DNA of 64,000 nucleotides from CALXXL01 sp034926605. Its GTDB lineage: Bacteria; Verrucomicrobiota; Lentisphaeria; Victivallales; Victivallaceae. How positions within the stretch are numbered: the stretch's first letter is position 1; each line of letters starts with the position of its first letter. Below are positions 27,156 to 35,955 of this stretch, piece by piece. The stretch lies in contig JAYFQV010000013.1 of NCBI GenBank assembly GCA_034926605.1, forward strand, positions 62,001 through 126,000. The letters run 5' to 3'. A program made the translations under genes and the position numbers. The notes below the pieces were generated by a model that worked only from the letters and a program-made list of their open reading frames with translations, had not been told where the DNA came from and ran no database searches.

Positions 27156-27192
27156 GTCACCCCTCCTTAGAAGTTGAAATACATTTGACGGG

Positions 27193-27684
27193 TCAGGAAA
27201 TCACTTTCTGCATAAACACCATGTCGAACGGCTGACCGTGCTTTTTGCCGACTCCGGCCAGCGTTCCGCAGTGTTTGAAGCCATGCTTCCGGTGAAAGGC
27301 CAGACTGGCCTCGTTTTTCGATGAGATTTCCGCCAGAATATTGCGGATTCCGATCTCGCGCGCGTCGTCAATCAGTTTGGACAGAGCCAGTCCGCCGATG
27401 CCGCGCGCGGTATATTCAGGAGCGATGAAGTAGGTTATTGCCGCCGTCTCCCGGAACGCGTCCATCGGGGAATAAGGGCTTAGGAAGCAGAATCCGGCCA
27501 CCGTCCCGTCGTCCTTCGCCGCATAGGCCGGATAGCCCTGTATTTTCTGTATGATGATCTCGAAAAACGGCTCAGGCAAAGCCCGTTCCGGAAACGCCGA
27601 AAAGCTGTTCTCAACATAGTAATTGAAGATGCGCATCACCGCCGACCGGTGCCCGGCGCCCAACGGTTCAAATTCGATGTTCAT
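27193..27684 (-). CDS. GNAT family N-acetyltransferase
   Basis: 163 aa from the ATG at 27684, with GGAGG 7 nt upstream. Typical GNAT: ITYFIAPEYTARGIGGLAL (acetyl-CoA pyrophosphate loop), then a helix and a final FHRKHGFKHCGTL strand pair. The pattern (VGYAYASP-like YPAYAAKD and NILAEISSKNEASL) resembles phosphinothricin-type acetyltransferases, but the acceptor is unknown. Followed by sodN. Confidence 0.8.
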   Translation of the reverse strand: MNIEFEPLGAGHRSAVMRIFNYYVENSFSAFPERALPEPFFEIIIQKIQGYPAYAAKDDGTVAGFCFLSPYSPMDAFRETAAITYFIAPEYTARGIGGLALSKLIDDAREIGIRNILAEISSKNEASLAFHRKHGFKHCGTLAGVGKKHGQPFDMVFMQKVIS

Positions 27685-27821
27685 TTTTCGGCCTCCTCCG
27701 CCAACATAACCGCAACCGGGTTCCGTCATAAACCGCTCCACATTTTACCATATATCGCGGGCCGCGACTTTGCAAGCCGCGACTTTATAAAAATACTCAC
27801 GGCAAGCCGCTTCGCCGACGT

Positions 27822-27850
27822 TTGCATTTTCCGCCACGGACTGTTATAGT
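27822..27850 (+). promoter_or_regulatory. Promoter of gene at 27883
   Basis: TTGCAT (27822-27827), 17-bp spacer, TATAGT (27845-27850), 33 bp before the ATG. Confidence 0.7.
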
Positions 27851-27882
27851 TAAGCTCACCACGCCAACCACGGAGCCCGGAC

Positions 27883-28461
27883 ATGAAAAAAAACGTTATC
27901 TACATCGCCGCACCGCTGCTTATTCTCCTGTTGATATTTCCACTGCTTACTAAAGAAATAATGCCGACGGCAAAGCTGTACTCCAGGGATGCGCTTGAGT
28001 CATGGAACAAAAACGGCGGCAGTTATGAATTGGGCGGCGGCGGCTTCACGGTAAAAATAAAGGACAATATCGCGCGCACTTCGATAAAGGTCATGGACGG
28101 CTATGACTTCGACTTCAGCATCGATTTGTGCAAAGGTGATCTGATCGCCGGAAAAGCCGCGTTCAGCGGAAGCGGCTACTGGTCGCCCAACGTTGAAAAC
28201 AGCCGATTCTTCCGGAAAATAAAGACCGACAACCCGAACGGACTGCTGCGCGGCGCCAACTGCTATGCCGTAAAAACGCCGGAAGGCATGTTTTTCGTCA
28301 TCCGGTGCATAGTGAGGACCTCCGGGTACCAGACCACGCTTGACATAACCTTTCCGCTGTCGCCGGACGACGAAATCTCCAATCCGGTAGAGCTCCCGAA
28401 CCTCGAAGCGCTGGAGACAACCGAACTCGAGCCTTACAACGCCAAGACCGACGCCCGCTGA
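27883..28461 (+). CDS. Hypothetical signal-anchored protein
   Basis: 192 aa with an N-terminal membrane anchor (residues 5-22) and a beta-rich extracytoplasmic part (SYELGGGGFTVKIKDN, YDFDFSID, TPEGMFFVIRCIV). No family recognised. It has its own promoter and converges on the GNAT gene at 28470. Likely an envelope protein. Confidence 0.6.
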   Translation: MKKNVIYIAAPLLILLLIFPLLTKEIMPTAKLYSRDALESWNKNGGSYELGGGGFTVKIKDNIARTSIKVMDGYDFDFSIDLCKGDLIAGKAAFSGSGYWSPNVENSRFFRKIKTDNPNGLLRGANCYAVKTPEGMFFVIRCIVRTSGYQTTLDITFPLSPDDEISNPVELPNLEALETTELEPYNAKTDAR

Positions 28462-28469
28462 TACCCGCC

Positions 28470-29318
28470 TCACCCCAGTTCCAGCGTGGTCGTACCCCAG
28501 ATGCCGGACACCGGCAATTCCCACTTGCCGCCGCGGTACATGCGCGCCGTCTCAAACACCCGAGTCATCCCGAAGCGGCCGACGGCAAGCTCAAGAGCCG
28601 CCTGATTGGGCTCCGGAACATCCCAATAGAAATTGCCGGCCGTGCCGGTGGCGATCAGCGCGTCGACCAGCGCGGCGGCGGTGTCGCGATCCGGCGCAAA
28701 CACCGGCCCCAACTTCCAGCCGTCACCGCACGGGCGGATCGTGCCGTATCCCGCCAGACCGCCTCTGCCGTCGTCGATCCCGACCGTGCGGGTTCCGGGA
28801 GCAAAGCAGAACACCCGCAGAAAGTCCCGGCGGACGGTTCCGAAATACTTTTCATCCAAAGCCGTTATGGCATTGAAATCACCGGGCGCCAGCCGTCTTG
28901 CCCGGCAGGAAGCCAGGTCATCGGTGGTCCGCCCCCGGAACCGGATATGGCTGTAAGCCAGCTCAAACCCCGATCTGCGGTAATTGTCCTGCTGCGCGAC
29001 CACGCCGTCAAGCCCCACAATCCGGCCATCCAGTCTACGGCACGCCTCCTGCCAGATCGCCAGACCGAACCCCATGCCGCGGTACTCCTCCTTGACGATA
29101 TAAAGCCCGATGAACCCGAAGTCCCGGCCGTATCCGACCGCCGAAATCGTGGCGACCGGAATACCGTCCAGCTCACCGACCAGATATCCGACGGGCTCCG
29201 CGGCATGAAACGCCTCGGCATCGTGAAGCCCCGGATTCCACCCTTCCCGCTTCGCCCAGTCGATCGCCATCCGCAACTCTTCGCGGCGCATCGTATGTAT
29301 TGAATAAGATTTTTTCAT
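28470..29318 (-). CDS. GNAT family N-acetyltransferase, YitH-like two-domain
   Basis: 282 aa. N-terminal GNAT domain (DWAKREGWNPG, then IGLYIVKEEYRGMGFGLAIW, the acetyl-CoA loop) joined to a C-terminal YitH/HolE-like domain (about 150-282, with FGYGT-like GYGTIRPC and IGPVFA-like LGPVFAPD). This is the arrangement of YitH-type acetyltransferases. Substrate unknown. It has a good promoter (see 29354). Confidence 0.8.
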   Translation of the reverse strand: MKKSYSIHTMRREELRMAIDWAKREGWNPGLHDAEAFHAAEPVGYLVGELDGIPVATISAVGYGRDFGFIGLYIVKEEYRGMGFGLAIWQEACRRLDGRIVGLDGVVAQQDNYRRSGFELAYSHIRFRGRTTDDLASCRARRLAPGDFNAITALDEKYFGTVRRDFLRVFCFAPGTRTVGIDDGRGGLAGYGTIRPCGDGWKLGPVFAPDRDTAAALVDALIATGTAGNFYWDVPEPNQAALELAVGRFGMTRVFETARMYRGGKWELPVSGIWGTTTLELG

Positions 29319-29353
29319 GGCTTCCCCTGCTGCTGTTCTACATGAAGCACCTT

Positions 29354-29381
29354 ATAATACCACCGCCCCCGCAAAATGCAA
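29354..29381 (-). promoter_or_regulatory. Promoter of the YitH-like gene
   Basis: Minus strand: TTGCAT (29381-29376), 16-bp spacer, TATTAT (29359-29354). Confidence 0.7.
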
Positions 29382-29409
29382 GCCGGACAGCCTGCCGGTA
29401 AACCGCTAT

Positions 29410-29438
29410 TTGCAATTTGCAAATTTGAAGACTATATT
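29410..29438 (+). promoter_or_regulatory. Promoter of the histidine kinase gene
   Basis: TTGCAA (29410-29415), 17-bp spacer, TATATT (29433-29438), about 100 bp before the ATG at 29536. Confidence 0.65.
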
Positions 29439-29535
29439 ACTTCATAATAAGACACTTTTTAGGGCAATACTGTTTTTTTTGCTGAAAAAATAAGTACGGC
29501 TGGCATTAAGAAAGAAAAATACCAGGGAGGTCGGT

Positions 29536-30702
29536 ATGAGCTTCTTCAGATCAATAAAACCCAGTGTTTTTGCATCGGCGGAAAGAAAAGACGCAGACCT
29601 GGTACAAAAAGAGTCCGACTTCCTGAAAAAAGAGATACAGCACTGCGTGGTCATGGACATGCTTCCTGACCCCGTCCTCATAATAAATCAGGAACGCCAG
29701 ATCATTTTTGCCAATTGTGCCACTCTTGATTTCCTGAAATTGGAAGACGCGTCCTCCATCATCGGTGCCCGGCCCGGTGAGGCGCTGCACTGCATTCACG
29801 CCCAAAACGACTCCGGCGGCTGCGGAACCACCGAATTCTGCGGAGTATGCGGCGCGGTCGACGCGGTGCTGAACACCCAGCAGTTCCACAGCAGCACCAT
29901 GCGGGACTGCAATATACTCACCACCGCCGACAAAGCCTATAATCTCAGGGTATGGACACGACCGTTTAAGAAAGACGGCTACGAGTTTATCGTAGTGATA
30001 CTCCACGACATCGCCGACGAGGTCTATAAGAATTCGCTTGAGCGCATATTTTTCCACGACATCATAAATATCGGTTCCGGACTCTACGGCCTGCTTTCGA
30101 TCATAGACGACGACCCCGATGCCTTCAAAGAAAATTACCCTTTGCTTATCGGCCTGACGGAGGAACTTCTGGAGGAAATCAATTCCCAGCGCGACCTCAT
30201 GGCGGCGGAAGCCGGTTCCATGAACGTGAAGTTAAGCGATGTCAAAAGCAACGACATTCTGAAATGTGTTGCGGATATAATGTCCCGCCATCAGACAGCG
30301 GAAAATAAGAGGATAACCATCGGTGACAATACTATCGACATCAATTTCAAAACCGATCCCTGCCTGCTCAAAAGAATTCTTATAAATATGACAAAAAATG
30401 CGCTTGAGGCCTCAAGCGCCGGAAATACGGTGGCATTAAGCGCGTTCGTCCACGGCGGCAAAGCCGTTTTTGAAGTTCACAACTCCGCATACATGCCGGA
30501 AGATGTACAGCTGCAAGTTTTCAACCGCTCCTTTTCCACCAAGGGGCAAGGTCGAGGACTAGGCACTTACAGTGCAAAACTGCTTGGCGAAAAATACCTG
30601 CGCGGCAAGGTATATTTCACCTCCACCAAAGATGACGGAACCTCGTTTTTCCTGGAACTGCCGCTGAATCCGGAGCCGAACAGCACCACCGGCTCGCTTT
30701 GA
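29536..30702 (+). CDS. Orphan PAS-domain sensor histidine kinase
   Basis: 388 aa, no membrane helix, so cytoplasmic. A PAS domain (about residues 38-165: MLPDPVLIINQERQIIFAN, with a Cys-rich CGTTEFCGVCGAV loop that could hold a metal or redox sensor) is followed by the phospho-acceptor H-box (FFHDIINIG) and a HATPase_c domain with N-box (NMTKNALEAS) and the G2-box (GRGLGTYSAKLLG). The usual G1 box DxGxG reads VHNSAYMP, as in some HWE/HPK families. No response regulator is adjacent. A Shine-Dalgarno AGGGAGG precedes the ATG. Confidence 0.85.
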   Translation: MSFFRSIKPSVFASAERKDADLVQKESDFLKKEIQHCVVMDMLPDPVLIINQERQIIFANCATLDFLKLEDASSIIGARPGEALHCIHAQNDSGGCGTTEFCGVCGAVDAVLNTQQFHSSTMRDCNILTTADKAYNLRVWTRPFKKDGYEFIVVILHDIADEVYKNSLERIFFHDIINIGSGLYGLLSIIDDDPDAFKENYPLLIGLTEELLEEINSQRDLMAAEAGSMNVKLSDVKSNDILKCVADIMSRHQTAENKRITIGDNTIDINFKTDPCLLKRILINMTKNALEASSAGNTVALSAFVHGGKAVFEVHNSAYMPEDVQLQVFNRSFSTKGQGRGLGTYSAKLLGEKYLRGKVYFTSTKDDGTSFFLELPLNPEPNSTTGSL

Positions 30703-30742
30703 CATCCCGGCCGCGGTACTTTTAGGATATGGGGATTTGAAT

Positions 30743-30780
30743 CGCGCATGGCCTCAACCGCCGTGCGCGTTATTTTTTTT
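30743..30780 (+). terminator. Intrinsic terminator
   Basis: CGCGCATGGC / GCCGTGCGCG stem (one T-G pair), then a T-run at 30772-30780, 40 bp after the kinase gene. Confidence 0.85.
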
Positions 30781-30855
30781 GCCACACCGCGACTTTGTTA
30801 TGTTTCATGGTTTTTTGTGCTATATTAATTGAAAATCACGGAAGCAAGGAGAACT

Positions 30856-32130
30856 ATGACCATTGTCCGCATCCCCTACGCAACGGAGTTCATGAGCGCT
30901 GAGATAGACGACGCCGAACTGCTCGGAGTCTACCACTCCGCACTGCCGCCGGCGGCCGCCGACCAGACCGCCGAGGTCGAACGCGCCCTCGACGCCCCGA
31001 TCGGTTCGGAAAAACTTGAAGCCATGGCCGCCGGCGCCGCCAGCGCCGTCATCATCTGCAGCGACCATACCCGGCCGGTGCCCAGCAAAATCCTGATTCC
31101 GGCCATGCTGAAACGGCTGCGCCGCGGCAACCCGGACATCGACGTCACTTTGCTGATCGCCACCGGCTTCCACCGCGCCACCACCCGCGAGGAGCTTGTG
31201 GCGAAATTCGGAGAAACGGTGGTGGCGTCCGAAAAGATCGTCGTTCACGACTCCGGGGACGATTCGGCCATGCGCCGCGCCGGCATCCTTCCATCCGGAG
31301 GCGAACTGGTGCTGAACAAACTCGCGCTGGACACCGATCTGCTTATCTCGGAAGGATTCATCGAACCACACTTCTTCGCCGGATTCTCCGGCGGGCGCAA
31401 AAGCGTGCTTCCCGGCGTGGCCGCGCGGCAGACGGTGCTGGCCAACCACTGCGCGGAATTCATCGCCAGCGACCGCGCCCGCACCGGCATCCTCGACGGC
31501 AACCCGATCCACCGCGACATGCTGTTCGCGGCCAGAACCGCCCGCCTGGCGTTCATTCTGAACGTGGTGATCGACGGTGGAAAACAAATCGTCCGGGCGT
31601 TCGCGGGCGACTGCGAGGCGGCGCATCTCGCCGGAGCGGAGTTCCTCGCCGGCTGCGCCGGAGTCGGCGTGCCGGAGGCGGACATCGCCATCACCGGCAA
31701 CGGCGGCCATCCGCTGGACCAGAACGTTTACCAGACCGTGAAAGGCATGACCGCCGGGGAAGCCGTCACCCGCGAAGGCGGCGTAATCATCATCTGTTCA
31801 AGCTGCCGCGACGGCCACGGCGGAGAATCGTTCCACCGCCAGTTAGCCGCCCACACCCCGGAGGAGATACTGGAGCAGACCGCCATGACGCCTCGCAGCG
31901 CCACCATCCCGGACCAGTGGGAATACCAGATTCTGGCAAGGATTCTTTCAAAACGCAAGGTGATCGTGGTTTCGACCCATTGCAGTCACGAATTGCTGCG
32001 CGAAATGAAACTCGAAGCCGCCGCGTCGGTCGAAGAAGCGCTCGCCATCGCCCGCGGAATGATCGGGCGAACCAAGGCTAAAATAGCCGTGATACCGGAC
32101 GGAGTTTCGGTTATCGCAAGAAAAATATAG
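30856..32130 (+). CDS. larA: Nickel-dependent lactate racemase family protein (LarA-like)
   Basis: 424 aa from the ATG at 30856 (AAGGAG upstream). The key LarA residues are all found, each shifted by two against Lactobacillus plantarum LarA: H106 (GFHRATT), H172 (EPHFFAGFSGG), K182 (GRKSVLPG, which carries the nickel-pincer cofactor) and H198 (ANH). It would interconvert 2-hydroxy acid enantiomers. Genes larB, larC and larE for the NPN cofactor are not in this window and would have to be elsewhere. Because the family has many substrates, lactate is not certain. Upstream TGCTATATTAATTG looks like an extended -10. Confidence 0.85.
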   Translation: MTIVRIPYATEFMSAEIDDAELLGVYHSALPPAAADQTAEVERALDAPIGSEKLEAMAAGAASAVIICSDHTRPVPSKILIPAMLKRLRRGNPDIDVTLLIATGFHRATTREELVAKFGETVVASEKIVVHDSGDDSAMRRAGILPSGGELVLNKLALDTDLLISEGFIEPHFFAGFSGGRKSVLPGVAARQTVLANHCAEFIASDRARTGILDGNPIHRDMLFAARTARLAFILNVVIDGGKQIVRAFAGDCEAAHLAGAEFLAGCAGVGVPEADIAITGNGGHPLDQNVYQTVKGMTAGEAVTREGGVIIICSSCRDGHGGESFHRQLAAHTPEEILEQTAMTPRSATIPDQWEYQILARILSKRKVIVVSTHCSHELLREMKLEAAASVEEALAIARGMIGRTKAKIAVIPDGVSVIARKI

Positions 32131-32149
32131 CGGCAGGGGAGCCGGGGAA

Positions 32150-32437
32150 ATGAATGACACTTATCTGATCGTCGCGGTGGTCGCGGCGTTCATCGAGCAG
32201 ATATTGACGTTCAGGCTGTTTTACAAGAGCTTCGACGATTATTTCTTCGCGTGGAAATATTTGCTTCTGCGCCGCGACAGATCGACGGTCGGCAGAGTGA
32301 TAGATCTTATGAACGACGATGACGAGTATGAGTACGACGGAGTGCTGAGCCCGGTCTGGAATCTCGCGCTCTACATGGTATGCGGTGCGATAACCGGCGT
32401 TGCGGTGTACAAGGGTCTGGTCAAATTCTTCGGATGA
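32150..32437 (+). CDS. Small two-helix membrane protein
   Basis: 95 aa with hydrophobic stretches at residues 6-24 and 67-90 and an acidic middle (NDDDEYEYDG). No family recognised. It lies 19 bp after larA on the same strand (GGGGAGCCGGGGAA upstream) and may share its transcript. Confidence 0.6.
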   Translation: MNDTYLIVAVVAAFIEQILTFRLFYKSFDDYFFAWKYLLLRRDRSTVGRVIDLMNDDDEYEYDGVLSPVWNLALYMVCGAITGVAVYKGLVKFFG

Positions 32438-32452
32438 CCGCCGGAACCCGGC

Positions 32453-32480
32453 TTGCATTTTACATTTGCCGAGATATTGT
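32453..32480 (+). promoter_or_regulatory. Promoter of gene at 32501
   Basis: TTGCAT (32453-32458), 16-bp spacer, TATTGT (32475-32480). Confidence 0.6.
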
Positions 32481-32500
32481 AGTTCGGGGAGGAACAGGGC

Positions 32501-33007
32501 ATGAAAAAGGTTGAAGTAATCGTCAACGACCTGATGCAACGAAACTATCGCTATTTCCGCACCGAGGAGCCGGGAAGCAATTTCAATCCCGGATTCCGCC
32601 CGGAACTGACTCCGAAGGAGATGCTTGAACTCGGCGTCTTCGGCGGGAAATACATGACCGACTGCCGTGCCGAATTTCCGGCCGAATGGTTCGAAAACGC
32701 CAGGCTTTGCCCGCTGAAACACGACCCCGAACTGAATTATTTCAAAATCCTCGCCTCGCAGCCGCTCAGCGAATGGATACGCAAGGGCTGGATATATCCG
32801 CAAGACCCGCGCGGCTGGTTCCAGTGGTACTGCCGCTACTACATGGGGCGGCGTTGCCCGGACGACGACCGCCAGATCAGGCGCCATCGCGCAATGCTGC
32901 GGCATATCGCTCAAATACACTACAACTGCGCGTTCGGTGACGAATCATGCCGCCCTAAACAGCGGCAGGCTCTGCTGCAATGGGCCTACGACAGCCGCAA
33001 AATGTGA
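32501..33007 (+). CDS. Conserved hypothetical protein (PRGWFQWYCRYYMGRR family)
   Basis: 168 aa, soluble. Strong conserved-looking blocks: GGKYMTDC, LNYFKILASQPLSEW, DPRGWFQWYCRYYMGRR and CRPKQRQALLQWAYDSRK. I recall closely related sequences in other bacteria and some eukaryotes as an uncharacterised family; no activity is known to me. Many aromatic, Arg and Cys residues suggest a nucleic-acid or metal interaction, which is only inference. GGGGAGG precedes the ATG. Confidence 0.7.
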   Translation: MKKVEVIVNDLMQRNYRYFRTEEPGSNFNPGFRPELTPKEMLELGVFGGKYMTDCRAEFPAEWFENARLCPLKHDPELNYFKILASQPLSEWIRKGWIYPQDPRGWFQWYCRYYMGRRCPDDDRQIRRHRAMLRHIAQIHYNCAFGDESCRPKQRQALLQWAYDSRKM

Positions 33008-33043
33008 GAATTCCCTCCGATAAGCTACCGAAGAAACGCCCGA

Positions 33044-33856
33044 TCACCGGCGCGCTTTCCGGCTGTCCTCCGGGCGCGGCCCGGCATAAGGAGCAGGTTG
33101 CGGCGCATATTCCATTGAAGTGAAATCCCGCAGAAGTACGGGCTCATTCATGACCGCCGAAAGCGGCAGGGCAGAAAGCTTGCCGCCTTGCGCAAAAACG
33201 ATCCGATCCCGCGCCGAATCGTACTCGGCCCAATCCCAGTCGGTTCCGTCAACCTCCGTCCGCCCGAAAGCGTCAAGCAGCCGATGCATCTTTTCCCCCT
33301 CAATCGAATCACCCGGAATAAGATGCTTCTCAAGTATGCGGCCGCCGGGAAGCGGTTTTCGCCAGACCCTCTCCGAGGCGCGCGACCACCCGGCGTAACA
33401 ATTCAAATACCTGTCGCAGTCATAAGGCAGAACCGATTCCAAGTTGGTCAGATGCCGGTCTTCCGGATACCGCACACCGCCGGCCCCGTAGAAAAAGACC
33501 TGCGTGTTATCGATGAAACAACCGCCGCCGACGTCTATATAGCTGTGAAAATACAAGTCCAAGGCATGAAGATATGGCGCATAGGATATGCCCGTATGGC
33601 ACTCATGAGTATGGCGACCCTGAGGCCCGTGATAGGTGGCAATGTCATAAAGCAGGAACCGGCCGTCGGGCGACAGGTCGCTTCTGTAAACATCTATTAT
33701 GCCCCTGACCCATTGCCCCATTGCAAATGTATCGTCCTCAAGATTCCAGCCGACGGTGGCAAATATCTTTGACGGCCCGCGCCGGAACACTACCGCGTAT
33801 GGCGCTTCCCTCGCCATGATCGCCTTCAATCTTATCCTGGCTTTTGGTGGTTCCAT
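33044..33856 (-). CDS. Hypothetical protein, probable beta-propeller-like
   Basis: 270 aa, soluble. Repeated WD/Y-rich strands (SPDGRFLLYDIATYHG, WAEYDSARDRIVFAQGGKL) suggest a beta-propeller-like fold. No signal peptide and no catalytic motif seen. Ribosome site GAGAGGACGGA precedes the ATG. No family assigned. Confidence 0.6.
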   Translation of the reverse strand: MEPPKARIRLKAIMAREAPYAVVFRRGPSKIFATVGWNLEDDTFAMGQWVRGIIDVYRSDLSPDGRFLLYDIATYHGPQGRHTHECHTGISYAPYLHALDLYFHSYIDVGGGCFIDNTQVFFYGAGGVRYPEDRHLTNLESVLPYDCDRYLNCYAGWSRASERVWRKPLPGGRILEKHLIPGDSIEGEKMHRLLDAFGRTEVDGTDWDWAEYDSARDRIVFAQGGKLSALPLSAVMNEPVLLRDFTSMEYAPQPAPYAGPRPEDSRKARR

Positions 33857-34070
33857 TCCGTCCTCTCCATTATTACGGCATTACGTCGTTTCGTAAAATA
33901 TAACCCGACTATCACCGAAGTCAAACCGCCAGAATGATACTTCCCTCATTCCAGCCGATAATGACTGCCGACCGTCAGATGCCTGACAGCAGCCGGCAAT
34001 CCTAGCGGTATGCGCGGTCGCGGTACCCGTGAGAATCCCGGTAAAAATCCTGAAAAAAGACATCTCGGCC

Positions 34071-34131
34071 TTGCATATCTCAAATTCGATGTTATTTTAT
34101 ATTTGAACAGTCGTTCAAGACAATCGTTCAA
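34071..34131 (+). promoter_or_regulatory. Promoter with overlapping TetR-type operator
   Basis: TTGCAT (34071-34076), 16-bp spacer, TATTTT (34093-34098). Immediately downstream is a perfect 16-bp palindrome TTGAAC-AGTC-GTTCAA (34103-34118) and a third half-site TCGTTCAA (34124-34131), 13 bp from the second. The palindrome covers the expected transcription start, so the TetR protein encoded next probably represses its own operon here. Confidence 0.75.
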
Positions 34132-34157
34132 TATAAAATTATTGAGGAGTGGTGAAC

Positions 34158-34781
34158 ATGGAGTCCCGAAAGAATCAGAATGAGACAAGAGCAAAAATCA
34201 TCGCCGCCGCCGGCAGCCTGTTTGCAGAACGCGGATACGATGCGGTAAGCATCCGCGACATCGTGCTGAAAGCCGACGTATCCCTGGGAACGGTAAATTA
34301 TCACTTCCGGAACAAGGAAGGCCTGTATCGGGAAACCCTGACCGCGGCGTGCGAGTCCACGGCGCTGAATCGCAGCCAGATCGCAGAACTGGGGCAACTT
34401 CCGGCGCAGACCGCGCTTACCATATACATCAGAGAATTTATAAAGTTGGGCGGTTCACCACAGAACTGGTCTTGGGAAATGCTGCTGCTGCGCCGGGAAT
34501 ATGCACTACCGGGACCGTTCTTCAAAGAAATATTCGGAACCTGCTCCCGCGCCGAACTGGCATTCCTCGCGGAACAGATCGGGTGTCTTGCCGGTGTGGA
34601 GCCGCAATCACCGGATGTGGAATTCGCGGCCGCGACACTGTTTTCCCAGCTCAACATGCTGGCGCTGGACAAAAATCTGATGTCTCAGGTAATTCCGGAC
34701 CTGATCGAATACACCGGTACTCATCCGGACTGGCTTACGGAAAAACTTCTGCGCCAGCTCAACAGCATTGTAAAAGCCTGA
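34158..34781 (+). CDS. TetR/AcrR family repressor
   Basis: 207 aa. N-terminal helix-turn-helix: TRAKIIAAAGSLFAERGYDAVSIRDIVLKA followed in order by SLGTVNYHFRNKEGLYRETL. The C-terminal ligand domain resembles the CerR/DUF1956 group. ATG 34158 chosen because GAGGAG is 8 nt upstream (the ORF's earlier GTG overlaps that site). It heads an operon with an ABC exporter, whose ligands are probably its inducers. A palindromic operator precedes it. Confidence 0.9.
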   Translation: MESRKNQNETRAKIIAAAGSLFAERGYDAVSIRDIVLKADVSLGTVNYHFRNKEGLYRETLTAACESTALNRSQIAELGQLPAQTALTIYIREFIKLGGSPQNWSWEMLLLRREYALPGPFFKEIFGTCSRAELAFLAEQIGCLAGVEPQSPDVEFAAATLFSQLNMLALDKNLMSQVIPDLIEYTGTHPDWLTEKLLRQLNSIVKA

Positions 34782-34805
34782 ACAGGCCCGCCGGAGGAGT
34801 CTTCC

Positions 34806-35951
34806 ATGCTTCGCGTAGCATTTAAAATGTTATTTCACGACCGGGCGAAATTCCTGGCGCTGATTATCGGCATTGCCTTCTCGGCCCTGCTGATCTCGCA
34901 GCAGTCGGCCATATTCGATTCGGTTCTGGAGCAGGCGGTACAACCGATCCGCGCGGTTCCGGAGGCTGAGGTCTGGGTATTGAAGAATGGAGTGGAAGTG
35001 CTGGATGAATGCGAAATAATGCCGGAAGCCTGCCTATACCGGGTCCGTTCCGTCCGCGAAACCGCCAAGGCCGTTCCATACTATATGGGAATAGCGACAT
35101 TGAAATCCACGTGCGGGCGCAGCAAGTCGGTGCAGTTCGTCAGCTGCGACGGCATGATGCCGCTCGCCGCGCCGTCGGACAACATGCTCGAAGGCAGCCC
35201 GGAAATACTGGCCCGCCCGGGTGCGGCCATCATGGATATGCCCGGATTCCACCAGCTTTTTCCTGGCAGGGAGCCAATTCCCGGCATGAAGGTCGAGGTC
35301 AACGGACAGCGGCTGTCGCTGGATGGATTCTGCAAGGTGCCGCCGAACTGGAGCGGACTGCCGATAATGTTTGTGTCCATGAAGACCGCCGGAGACATAA
35401 TGAACAGCGAAACCATGCCGATGGGCGCAATACTGGTCAAGCCGGTGACCGGATACAGCGCGGAAAGCACGGCGGCGGCAATCCGTGAAAAAACCGGTCT
35501 CCAGGCGCTTACGGCCGAAGATTTTGCCCGCAGAACCATCGAATGGGTGGTGGACAACACCGGCGTCGCGGAAAATTTCGGCGTCACCATCATACTTGGA
35601 ATCATAATCGGCGTGGCCATCGTCGGGCAGACATTCTATCTGTTCTCGGTGGAAAACATAAAACAGTTCGCCGCGATGAAAGCCATCGGAGTAGGCAATC
35701 CACGAATACTGGCGATGATCGTATTTCAGGCGATATATGTGGCAGTCATAGGCTATTCGCTGGGCATCGGGTGCGCCAACGTGTTCTTCGCGGTTGTGAA
35801 TCCAGGGAACGGCGGTATGCGCGGCATGTTCATGTCGTGCTGGATTCTGGCTGGAACCGGCGCGTTCATCGTCGTCATAACCCTTGTGGCGTGTCTGTTC
35901 TGCGTCAGAAAAGTGCTGACCGTGGATCCAGCCGAGGTATTCAGGAGTTGA
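34806..35951 (+). CDS. ABC transporter permease, DevC/FtsX type
   Basis: 381 aa with four transmembrane helices: one at the N-terminus (about 16-38), then a long periplasmic domain (about 40-255) and three near the C-terminus (about 257-280, 300-325, 345-368). This FtsX-like layout with a large MacB_PCD-type domain is that of DevC. It pairs with the ATPase and HlyD-type adaptor that follow. Confidence 0.88.
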   Translation: MLRVAFKMLFHDRAKFLALIIGIAFSALLISQQSAIFDSVLEQAVQPIRAVPEAEVWVLKNGVEVLDECEIMPEACLYRVRSVRETAKAVPYYMGIATLKSTCGRSKSVQFVSCDGMMPLAAPSDNMLEGSPEILARPGAAIMDMPGFHQLFPGREPIPGMKVEVNGQRLSLDGFCKVPPNWSGLPIMFVSMKTAGDIMNSETMPMGAILVKPVTGYSAESTAAAIREKTGLQALTAEDFARRTIEWVVDNTGVAENFGVTIILGIIIGVAIVGQTFYLFSVENIKQFAAMKAIGVGNPRILAMIVFQAIYVAVIGYSLGIGCANVFFAVVNPGNGGMRGMFMSCWILAGTGAFIVVITLVACLFCVRKVLTVDPAEVFRS

Positions 35952-35955
35952 GATC

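Noticed and set aside
26598..27170. 190-codon plus-strand frame opposite sodN
   Set aside because: The minus strand carries the NiSOD nickel hook and a strong ribosome site.
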